A stretch of 18,245 nt of DNA from Promethearchaeota archaeon (lineage in GTDB: Archaea; Asgardarchaeota; Lokiarchaeia; Sigynarchaeales; SOKP01), in the NCBI GenBank assembly GCA_030605085.1, contig JAUWBH010000118.1, positions 1 through 18,245 of the forward strand. The letters run 5' to 3'. This document shows positions 1-7,488 of this stretch, piece by piece. Position numbers and translations under genes: made by a program. Numbering within the stretch: the stretch's first letter is position 1; every line of letters begins with the position of its first letter. The notes below the pieces were generated by a model. The model was given only the letters and a program-made list of their open reading frames with translations. It did not search any database and was not told the origin of the DNA.

Positions 1-332
1 CAAGCTTCCTTATTATCACATACCAAGCAAGAATAAGGATGTTTACTTAAGATTAATTTTAATATTTCTTTCCTTAGTTCTTGGAGTTCGTCATCTATAG
101 TAATTACAATCATATTTTTTTCAGCTGGAGTCGTACACGCAGTGGGAAAGCCTTTTATACCTTCTATTTTAACAATACATAAACGACAGCCTCCCCAACC
201 CGCCTTTAAACCTTCAATATAGCATAAAGTAGGAATATATATTCCTGCGTTACTTGCAGCTTGTAAAATAGTCTGACCTTCCGAAAATTCTACGATTTTA
301 CCATCTATCTTTAAGGTTAAATTTTCGCTCAC
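1..332 (-). CDS. Partial [2Fe-2S] ferredoxin-domain protein, NuoG/FdhA-like N-terminus
   Basis: The gene runs off the left edge, and 110 codons of its 5' end are present. The translation is a plant-type [2Fe-2S] ferredoxin domain: an N-terminal LTLKIDGKIVEF strand pair, then cysteines in TLCYIE, GGCRLC and TACTTP. It then enters HPYSCLVCD, the start of the His-Cys [4Fe-4S] motif found after this domain in NuoG, HoxU/HndD and NAD-linked formate dehydrogenase alpha subunits. The role would be electron wiring between a catalytic centre and the flavoproteins encoded upstream. The rest is missing, so formate dehydrogenase, hydrogenase and short electron-carrier versions cannot be told apart. I chose the GTG at 332 because it gives the family's usual N-terminus. 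A TTG six codons upstream is also open, and no clear Shine-Dalgarno site is seen. It lies 96 bases after the FrhB gene on the same strand, so it is probably in the same operon. Confidence 0.8.
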   Translation of the reverse strand, partial: MSENLTLKIDGKIVEFSEGQTILQAASNAGIYIPTLCYIEGLKAGWGGCRLCIVKIEGIKGFPTACTTPAEKNMIVITIDDELQELRKEILKLILSKHPYSCLVCDNKEA

Positions 333-428
333 ACTTGTTCCATTTCTCAAGTTTTTATAATAATTTGTTTAAGAAAATATTAATTTCATTTTATTTAAAA
401 AATTATAAGGCAAGAATGATAATAGGTA

Positions 429-1541
429 CTATTTAGTTTTGAGAGAAATTAGTTTTTTAAACCAATTAAGCTTTTTATTTTTCCACTCAATAGTTTGATC
501 TGCAGGGATAATAAGTTGTTCAATTAATCCATGTGAAAGAGCAGAGTTTATTACTTTTTCTCCTTTTTCTGTTCGAATTATTATCATTGAATAGCCTTTT
601 GGTGCTCCAGCAGCTCCAATGCTAATGTCGGAGAATAGTCCCGTGAAATCATCGCATTCATGGCAATGATTTCTAACAGCGGGATCTAAGGTTTTAATAT
701 TCACTTCGAATTCTTCATTATTTTTGTCAGTCATAAAGAAGTTCTTTTTAATCCAAGTTTTTTGGATATTTTTTGGGTTGACCTTTGTTTCTTTTCTCAG
801 AATATCGTATAATTTATCGTAATTAAAATTTTCAAAACAGAAGAGACTAAGTATATATTTAATAACATGAGTTGGTTTGATATGTAAGAGTTTCATCTTG
901 CTTACTGCTCTACATTGACAAGGTGTTCCAATAAAAGCTACGCGCATTTGTTCAATGTCAATGATTCTTTCTTTTGTAAGTATTTCATGAGGGATATTAT
1001 ATAATTCTTTTAGAGGTAATGTTTGAGAGGAAATCGAATAACGCGTTCCCGCTGATTTTACCAGGTCTTCTTTATTAAATATAATTTTTGGGATTGGCTC
1101 AAATTTTTCATCGTATTCTGAAATAATAGCTGCATCGATTTCATTTTCATCAAATAAGTATGTTAAAATTGTTGAAACTATACCTCTATCTTGTCTAACT
1201 TTCTCAATGCCCGTGTTTGTTGTTTTAGCCGCGAGTAATTTAATAACATGGCCAAGTTCATCTTCAATACAGTGGACATCGTTCAATTTTTCCAATAATG
1301 TTGTGGTTTGGGGACAAATATAATAACACACCCCACATTCAGTACAATTTTCGGCGTTTTTATCTGATTTAAATTTTGGAGTATACTTATCCATTTCGAT
1401 AACATCAAAACTCTGACTTTCGCAATGCGCTATACACGCCCCACACGCACAACAAAGACTTGTTTTAATAATCTCCTCTTCAAGGTCTTTGAAAGTCTTT
1501 ACATCTTCGTTCAAGTCTTTTTTTGCTTTTGCTTTCGTCAT
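429..1541 (-). CDS. frhB: FrhB/FdhB-family iron-sulfur flavoprotein (F420 hydrogenase/dehydrogenase beta subunit family)
   Basis: This 370-residue protein has the full FrhB/FdhB layout. An N-terminal double [4Fe-4S] ferredoxin comes first (C30, C31, C33, C36, C40, then C66, C69, C72, C76 with a CP ending). The FrhB core follows: a GIVSTILTYLF segment, the conserved GTPCQCRAV, and near residue 290 CHECDDFTGLFSDISIG followed by GAPKGYS and an IIRTEKG strand. Family members bind FAD and pass electrons between F420, or another donor, and iron-sulfur partners. Here it would link the Hdr proteins to a soluble carrier; F420 specificity is inferred, since the family also includes F420-independent members. 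It starts at ATG 1541 with GGATGAT five bases upstream, follows the HdrA-HdrA-MvhD fusion by 27 bases, and ends in TAG. It is probably cytoplasmic. Confidence 0.88.
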   Translation of the reverse strand: MTKAKAKKDLNEDVKTFKDLEEEIIKTSLCCACGACIAHCESQSFDVIEMDKYTPKFKSDKNAENCTECGVCYYICPQTTTLLEKLNDVHCIEDELGHVIKLLAAKTTNTGIEKVRQDRGIVSTILTYLFDENEIDAAIISEYDEKFEPIPKIIFNKEDLVKSAGTRYSISSQTLPLKELYNIPHEILTKERIIDIEQMRVAFIGTPCQCRAVSKMKLLHIKPTHVIKYILSLFCFENFNYDKLYDILRKETKVNPKNIQKTWIKKNFFMTDKNNEEFEVNIKTLDPAVRNHCHECDDFTGLFSDISIGAAGAPKGYSMIIIRTEKGEKVINSALSHGLIEQLIIPADQTIEWKNKKLNWFKKLISLKTK

Positions 1542-1568
1542 ATTTTATCATCCTATATTCTTTATTTT

Positions 1569-4500
1569 TTAATTATATTCAACTTCTATTAGTTCAGTTT
1601 TCTTAAGAATTTTCGATTCTCCTAGCTTTTTTATTTTTTCTGTAAATTTTGTAATTCGTTCTGCAAATTTTTTTCCTTCACTCGCAGATATTTGATGAAT
1701 CTCAATCCTTTCCTCTTCAATCCCTATTTTTTTCAATAAATTCCTTAAATGATCCAAACGGAGATAGGCATTTTCATTTCCAGAGATATAATGACAATCT
1801 CCAAGATGGCAGCCTGATATAAACACGCCATCAGCACCTTCCAAAAAAGCGTGCAAAATGTAGCTCCTAGCCATGCCTCCAGTACACATTACGCGAATAA
1901 CTCTTATGTTTGGAGGATATTGATAGCGGCTAACACCAGCTAAATCTGCCCCCGCGTAACTACACCAATTACAGAGAAATGCGACGATTCTAGGTTCCCA
2001 ACTCTTAGCTAATGATTGAACAGCTTCACTAATCATTGGTCTAATTTGAGCACTTCCAAAGTGTTGCATAGTAATCGCAGAAGTAGGGCATTCAGCAAAA
2101 CATGTTCCGCAGCCTTTACAAACAGCCCTAATCACATGGGCTTTCTTCACATTAGTAGCGTATAATCCTATTTGTTTAGGAAGCTCAATCAATTCAATAG
2201 CTTTATAAGGACAAATTTCGGCACATCTACCACATCCTATGCATTTCTCTTCATTTACATATGAAGTTATACCTTCTGTTTTTAAAAGATCTTTAGATAA
2301 AATTGTTACAGCTCTGGATGCTGCCGAATTTGCTTGAGCAATACTTTCACTTATATTTGCGGTTCCTCGTGCGGTTCCACATAAAAATATTCCATCCGTA
2401 GCAAAATCAGACGGTCTTAATTTTACATGTGCTTCTAAAAAAAAGTAATCTTCATTAAGAGGTACCTTTAACATCTTAGCAAGATCGGAATTTTCTTCAG
2501 GCGCAACAATACCAGTACTCAAAACTACTAAATCTGTATTTATCTTAAGTTCTTTCAAATCAGGTCTATTTACCAAAACCTGAATTTGTCCATTTTCTTT
2601 CTTTACTTCTGGTGGTTTATTTTCCTCAAATCTAATAAAGATGATTCCCTTATCCCTTGCTAAATTATAAAATTTTTCCTTAAAACCATATGTTCTTATA
2701 TCACGATACAGAACTACTATATTAAGGTTTGGATTAATTTCTCTTGCTTTTAATGCATTTTTTATAGCTTCAGCACAGCATATCCTACTGCAATACGGAT
2801 GTTCTTCATTTCTAGAGCCAACGCACTGAACCATAACCATTGATTTTAGATCTTTTATTTTCTTGTCATTTGTAAAGAGAATTTCTTCTAATAGTGATTG
2901 AGTTGTAATTTTTTCGTCTTGACCATATAGAAATTCATTATTCTTTGGTTCATATTCTTTTGCCCCCGTTGCCACAATAATTATGCCATGAGAAACACTT
3001 TTCGTATCTTTTTCTTTTCCATAAGTTATCTCTGTTGTGAAATTACCAATAAATCCATCAACATAATTAATTTCAGCATCGAGAAAAACATCAATAAATT
3101 TATGATTACTGACCTTTTGTATTAAATCTTGAATAAATATTTGAACATCATTATTTTCCAGAGTTTGATAAATTTTATTTGCATAACCACCCAGATTTTC
3201 ACTTTTTTCAACTAAATATACATGATATCCTTGTTCTGCAAGGTTAAGTGCAGCTGTCATTCCAGATACTCCTCCGCCAATTATCACTCCACGGTGAATT
3301 ACTTCTACTTGTTGTTCTTGCAATGGAATTAATTTCCGAGCTCTGGCGATCGCCATCCTGACCAAATCTTTTGCTTTAACTGTAGCTTCTTCAGGTTCGT
3401 GCATGTGTACCCAAGAACATTGATCTCTTATATTCGCTAAGTCGAAAAGGTATTTGTTCAAACCTGCTTCTCTAATTGTTGCTTGAAATAATGGTTCATG
3501 CGTTCTTGGTGTACATGAAGCAACTATTACTCTATTTATTTTATACTCTTTAATTTTTTCCTTCATGTTTGCTTGTGTATCTGCTGAGCATGTATACAAA
3601 TTTCCTTCAGCATAGACAACATTAGGTAACTTACTCGCGTATTCAACAACTTCCGGGACATTAACTACCCCTGCAATGTTAATTCCACAATGACAAATAA
3701 ACACTCCAATTCGAGGTGGTTCTCCATTGATGTCAATTTCTTCAGGAAGTTCCTTTTTCGTAATTAATGTATTTCTGGCTTCGGATAATAGAATATTAAC
3801 AGCTCCAGCAGCAGCGCTTGCTTCGACAACGGTTTCTGGAATATCCTTAGGTTCTGAAAACATTCCACATACATAAACGCCCTCCTTGGAGGTGTTCACA
3901 GGAGTGAATGTATTCGTTTTACAAAAGCCATATTCATTTAATTCAATATTTAATTTTTCAGCTAATTCTTGAGCACTATGATGAGGTTGGGCCCCTACGG
4001 AAAGAACTACAAGGTTAAAAATTTCTTCTACAACTTTTCCATCCTCAGTTTCATAACTAATTTTAAGGTCTTTAGTTTCTGGGTTTTCTTTAATTGATGC
4101 AATCCTCCTTCTAATATATCTTACACCATATTCTTCTTTTGCTCTTTCGATATATTTGTCAAAATCTTTTCCACACGCTCGGACATCCATTGTAAAGATA
4201 GTTGGCTCAATTAAATCCATGTGTTCCTTTGCTATTACTGCCTCTTTAGCAGTATATATACAACATACAGAAGAACAGTATTCAATTCCGATGCTTCTAT
4301 CTCTTGATCCAACGCATTGTAAAAAAGCAATTTTTCTGGGTATTAAACCATCAGAAGGACGAATTATTACTCCTGAATGTGGCCCACTGGCGCTTAGTAT
4401 CCGTTCAAATTGAGTACTTGTAACCACATTTAAATATTTTCCATAACCATAATTTTCTATAAGTGAGGGATCATACTCATCAAATCCGAGAGCTAAAATT

Positions 4501-5054
4501 ATTGCTCCCACATTTAGCTTAATGTCTTTATCTTCAAGAGTATAGTCTACTGCTTCTGCTTTACATATCTCTTGACAAATACCACATCCAATACATTTAT
4601 TTTTATCAATTGAAAACACTAAAGGTATAGCTTGAGGAAATTTCACGGATATTGCCCCTCTATTAGAGAGTCTTTCGTTAAATAAATCAATTGCTTCGAT
4701 AGGACAAGTTTGAGCGCACACTCCGCAACCTGTACATTTTTCTTGATCTAAATATAAGGATTTTTGTACGATGTCAACTGTAAAATTACCAGGTTGCCCC
4801 TCAATTTTCTTAACAGTAGAATTGATTAAAATATCAATGTTCTCATGGCGTCCTGCAGCCACCAACTTTGGGGCAAGGATACATATAGAACAATCATTTG
4901 TTGGGAATGTTTTGTCTAGTTGTGACATTGTTCCACCGATACTCATTGTTGATTCCACTAAAAATACTTTATACCCGGAATCTGCAAGGTCCATGGAAGC
5001 TTGAATACCTCCAATCCCTCCCCCAATAACTAAAACAGCACCGACCTTTTCCAT
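1569..5054 (-). CDS. hdrA: HdrA-HdrA-MvhD fusion, flavin/iron-sulfur electron-transfer protein
   Basis: This 1161-residue protein carries three modules. Residues 1-440 are an HdrA FAD domain (GGGIGG at 11-16, DKTFPTNDCSIC at 47-58) with the inserted ferredoxin (C107/C110/C113/C117 and C154/C157/C160/C164) and the CVGSRD...YCSSVCC motif at 247-265. Residues 445-1010 are a second HdrA: the canonical N-terminal domain (RIGVFICHCG, ASCTPRTHEP, RDQCSWVH), a second FAD fold (GGGVSG at 593), another CVGSRN...CSRICC motif and a C-terminal ferredoxin (C938-C948 and C979-C989). Residues 1020-1145 are MvhD (CNWC at 1028-1031, C1057, C1082, C1087), which binds a [2Fe-2S] cluster. HdrA is the electron-bifurcating flavoprotein of Hdr complexes, and HdrA-MvhD fusions are known (Methanosarcina HdrA2, QmoB). 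The ATG at 5054 overlaps the previous stop by one base and has GGAGGA six bases upstream. The unusual part is the tandem HdrA, which repeats the order of the three preceding genes. Confidence 0.93.
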   Translation of the reverse strand: MEKVGAVLVIGGGIGGIQASMDLADSGYKVFLVESTMSIGGTMSQLDKTFPTNDCSICILAPKLVAAGRHENIDILINSTVKKIEGQPGNFTVDIVQKSLYLDQEKCTGCGVCAQTCPIEAIDLFNERLSNRGAISVKFPQAIPLVFSIDKNKCIGCGICQEICKAEAVDYTLEDKDIKLNVGAIILALGFDEYDPSLIENYGYGKYLNVVTSTQFERILSASGPHSGVIIRPSDGLIPRKIAFLQCVGSRDRSIGIEYCSSVCCIYTAKEAVIAKEHMDLIEPTIFTMDVRACGKDFDKYIERAKEEYGVRYIRRRIASIKENPETKDLKISYETEDGKVVEEIFNLVVLSVGAQPHHSAQELAEKLNIELNEYGFCKTNTFTPVNTSKEGVYVCGMFSEPKDIPETVVEASAAAGAVNILLSEARNTLITKKELPEEIDINGEPPRIGVFICHCGINIAGVVNVPEVVEYASKLPNVVYAEGNLYTCSADTQANMKEKIKEYKINRVIVASCTPRTHEPLFQATIREAGLNKYLFDLANIRDQCSWVHMHEPEEATVKAKDLVRMAIARARKLIPLQEQQVEVIHRGVIIGGGVSGMTAALNLAEQGYHVYLVEKSENLGGYANKIYQTLENNDVQIFIQDLIQKVSNHKFIDVFLDAEINYVDGFIGNFTTEITYGKEKDTKSVSHGIIIVATGAKEYEPKNNEFLYGQDEKITTQSLLEEILFTNDKKIKDLKSMVMVQCVGSRNEEHPYCSRICCAEAIKNALKAREINPNLNIVVLYRDIRTYGFKEKFYNLARDKGIIFIRFEENKPPEVKKENGQIQVLVNRPDLKELKINTDLVVLSTGIVAPEENSDLAKMLKVPLNEDYFFLEAHVKLRPSDFATDGIFLCGTARGTANISESIAQANSAASRAVTILSKDLLKTEGITSYVNEEKCIGCGRCAEICPYKAIELIELPKQIGLYATNVKKAHVIRAVCKGCGTCFAECPTSAITMQHFGSAQIRPMISEAVQSLAKSWEPRIVAFLCNWCSYAGADLAGVSRYQYPPNIRVIRVMCTGGMARSYILHAFLEGADGVFISGCHLGDCHYISGNENAYLRLDHLRNLLKKIGIEEERIEIHQISASEGKKFAERITKFTEKIKKLGESKILKKTELIEVEYN

Positions 5055-5827
5055 TATTTTTCCTCCATTGTTGCTATAAAAGTGGGAACATCCTCTATTA
5101 TACTCTCAAGATCGGCCAAACCTTTCGATCTTAGTGCTATTATATGCTCAAGTACTTTATTTGGTTCCAGATTAATCTCTTTGGATATTTCAGGAACAGA
5201 TTTCGCCTTATCTTTTATCTTTACTAATATTTTGTGACGATAAAATTCTTCATAAATTGCATCATCAATAATCAAATCGTAATCCTCTTTTGGAATAATC
5301 TCATTATACACATTTCCTTCTGTAGTAATTAATCTCTCTCGAGCAACTAATGCTCGAAGTCTTTTACAAGATAAAGCGAATTTGACTGCGTTAAGATCGT
5401 CGACTACAGCTTCCTTTTTTTTCTCATCTTTTATCGAAGATGGTCCTAATTTATGAATATGTTCTGTGAAATCGTTTACTAACTGTGCAAATCTATTTCC
5501 TTCAGAAGCGGAGACCCAATCTAAACGAAATCGTTCAGAAAAACCAATAATTTCTAAAATTTTACTTAACATAGACATTTTCATCTCAGCTTCGTAGTTT
5601 CCACTTATATAATGACAATCTCCAAGATGACAACCCAAAACGAGAATACCGTCAATGCTGTTTAAGAAAGCTTCAATAATAAAAACGGGATCGACCCTTC
5701 CACTACACATTACTCTTATTACTTTAATGTTGGGAGCATATTGGATTCTACTAACGCCTGCAAGATCTGCTCCCGCATATGAACACCAATTACATAAAAA
5801 TCCCAATATATTAGGCTCGAACTCCAT
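5054..5827 (-). CDS. mvhD: MvhD-family [2Fe-2S] protein with C-terminal winged-helix-like extension
   Basis: Residues 5-130 are a complete MvhD domain: LCNWCSYAGADLAG at 11-24, CSGRVDP at 41-47 and GCHLGDCHYISGN at 65-77. These supply the cysteines for the [2Fe-2S] cluster that carries electrons between a donor enzyme and HdrA. Residues 145-257 are an added charged helical region. Its last part (about 200-245, SVPEISKEINLEPNKV and following) reads like a winged helix and probably mediates protein contact, with no DNA-binding role shown. I chose the ATG at 5827 because GGAGGAT lies six bases upstream and the upstream stop codon is one base away. The frame stays open to an ATG at 5872 inside the previous gene, but that start has no such support. 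It sits between the split HdrA genes and the fused HdrA gene, whose C-terminus is a paralogue of its MvhD domain. Confidence 0.9.
   Translation of the reverse strand: MEFEPNILGFLCNWCSYAGADLAGVSRIQYAPNIKVIRVMCSGRVDPVFIIEAFLNSIDGILVLGCHLGDCHYISGNYEAEMKMSMLSKILEIIGFSERFRLDWVSASEGNRFAQLVNDFTEHIHKLGPSSIKDEKKKEAVVDDLNAVKFALSCKRLRALVARERLITTEGNVYNEIIPKEDYDLIIDDAIYEEFYRHKILVKIKDKAKSVPEISKEINLEPNKVLEHIIALRSKGLADLESIIEDVPTFIATMEEK
5061..5066 (-). promoter_or_regulatory. Ribosome binding site for the HdrA-HdrA-MvhD fusion
   Basis: GGAGGA on the minus strand lies six bases before ATG 5054, within the last codons of the MvhD gene, whose TAA stop shares one base with the ATG. This points to coupled translation of the split and fused sets. 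Confidence 0.75.
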
Positions 5828-5828
5828 T

Positions 5829-7484
5829 TTATAATCCTCCACAGGATAATATTTCTGAAATAATTTGTTCACTAGTAAAATGATGGATTGTTATGGCATT
5901 TACTAGACAGCTGGCCCCACACACACCACATGCTTTACAGAGGACTTTATTAACAGATACAATCTTCTCCTCGTTTTTTGAAATTGCATTATAAGGACAC
6001 ATTTTTATACATACTCCGCATCCTATGCAAATATCATTGTTAACTTCTGCAGTAGATCCTTCTACCTCTATAACATCTTTAGATAAGATTCGGCTAGACC
6101 TAGAAGCGGCTGCATTAGCTTGGGATATACTTTCACGAATATCCGCAGGCCAATGTGCAGACCCACAAATATAGATACCATCTGTTGCAAATTCAGAAGG
6201 ACGGAGCTTTACGTGAGCTTCTAAAAAGAAATTGTCCTCTTGTTGAGGTACTTTCAACATTTTTGCGAGTTCTGTAGAATCTTCATGTGCAATAAGAGGA
6301 GTTGATAAGACTACTAAATCATGCGTAATATTAACGTTATAATTTAACATTTTACTATATACTTCAACATGTTTCTCTTTGACAGATGGCGGTTTCTCTG
6401 GTAGATATTTAATGAATAGAATACCCTTTTCTCTAGCTTTTCTGTAATAATCTTCATAAATCTTCCCATGTGATTGTATATCTCTAAATAATATTGTTAT
6501 ATTAGAATCGGGATTAATTTCTTTAATTAACATAGCATTTTTGATAGCCGTCATGCAACATATATTAGAACAATAATTTCTCTCTTCATTGCGAGCACCA
6601 ACACATTGAATCATTACTACATTTTGACCGTTAACTTTATTATTTTTCAATAATTGTTCTAACTCTAATTGACTAATAATATTTTTACCATTATAACCAA
6701 ATAATCCCTTTGGGTTCAGTACATTCGCACCAGTGGCTAAAATAATAATACCTGCTTGTATTTTAGAAATATTTTCTCCTTTCTTTACTGAGATAACAAA
6801 ATTTCCTATAAAACCATCTACTTTTATTGGAATTGTGGAAGTTAGAACCTTTATATTGGGATGATTTTCTACTATATCTATTATTTCTAATATTTTTGAA
6901 GCATCTTCTTGAATTGGATACAGTTTATTGAGGGATTTTACGATTCCACCTAACTCTGATTCTTTCTCTATTATAGTTGTTTGAAACCCTTGAGTTGCTA
7001 AACCCAAAGCAGCGTTCATACCCGCAATACCTCCTCCAATAATTAGGGCAGTGGGATTAACTTCAACTTGAACTTTTTCTAAAGGTTGCAATAAAGCTGC
7101 TTTACTTACTCCCATTCTTATTAGACCTTTTGCTTTTTCTGTACCTTTCTCAGGTTCTTTCATATGAACCCAAGAATCTTGATCTCTGATGTTCACCATT
7201 TCAAATAAATAAGGGTTTAAACCAGCCTCATAACAAGTAGTTCTAAACAAAGGCTCATGCGTCCGAGGGGTACAAGATGCCACTACAACGCGATTTAAAT
7301 TGTGTTCTTTTATATTCTCTCTTATTTCGGTTAATCCAACTTCAGAACACGTATAAATGTTATCAGCAGCATAAACTACATTTGGCAATGTCTTAGCATA
7401 TTCTGTTATACTGTGAACATCCAATATTCCCCCAATATTTGTACCACAATGACAGATAAATACGCCAATTCTTATATCTTCCAT
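5829..7484 (-). CDS. hdrA: HdrA-like protein, second half type (N-terminal domain, FAD domain, C-terminal ferredoxin)
   Basis: The 551-residue protein begins with the canonical HdrA N-terminal domain (RIGVFICHCG at 5-14, ASCTPRTHEP at 69-78). It continues into an FAD-binding fold (GGGIAG near 150) that lacks the inserted ferredoxin, then a CVGARN...YCSNICC motif, and ends in a two-cluster ferredoxin (C486/C489/C492/C496 and C516/C519/C522/C526). It matches residues 445-1010 of the downstream fusion segment by segment. One difference is that RDQCSWVH of the fusion reads RDQDSWVH here, replacing a conserved cysteine with Asp103. I place the start at ATG 7484, four bases after the upstream stop and just after GGTTGAT. 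A GTG at 7496 in frame is possible but has no Shine-Dalgarno site. It is probably cytoplasmic and part of the Hdr complex, pairing with the product of the gene just upstream. Confidence 0.9.
   Translation of the reverse strand: MEDIRIGVFICHCGTNIGGILDVHSITEYAKTLPNVVYAADNIYTCSEVGLTEIRENIKEHNLNRVVVASCTPRTHEPLFRTTCYEAGLNPYLFEMVNIRDQDSWVHMKEPEKGTEKAKGLIRMGVSKAALLQPLEKVQVEVNPTALIIGGGIAGMNAALGLATQGFQTTIIEKESELGGIVKSLNKLYPIQEDASKILEIIDIVENHPNIKVLTSTIPIKVDGFIGNFVISVKKGENISKIQAGIIILATGANVLNPKGLFGYNGKNIISQLELEQLLKNNKVNGQNVVMIQCVGARNEERNYCSNICCMTAIKNAMLIKEINPDSNITILFRDIQSHGKIYEDYYRKAREKGILFIKYLPEKPPSVKEKHVEVYSKMLNYNVNITHDLVVLSTPLIAHEDSTELAKMLKVPQQEDNFFLEAHVKLRPSEFATDGIYICGSAHWPADIRESISQANAAASRSSRILSKDVIEVEGSTAEVNNDICIGCGVCIKMCPYNAISKNEEKIVSVNKVLCKACGVCGASCLVNAITIHHFTSEQIISEILSCGGL
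5834..5840 (-). promoter_or_regulatory. Ribosome binding site deciding the MvhD start
   Basis: GGAGGAT on the minus strand lies six bases before ATG 5827 and inside the last codons of the upstream HdrA-like gene. It supports the short start over the in-frame ATG at 5872 and suggests translational coupling. Confidence 0.75.
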
Positions 7485-7488
7485 TTTA

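Noticed and set aside
4156..5004. Plus-strand open frames inside the fused HdrA gene
   Set aside because: The minus strand encodes continuous, motif-rich HdrA; the plus-strand frames lack any recognisable feature.
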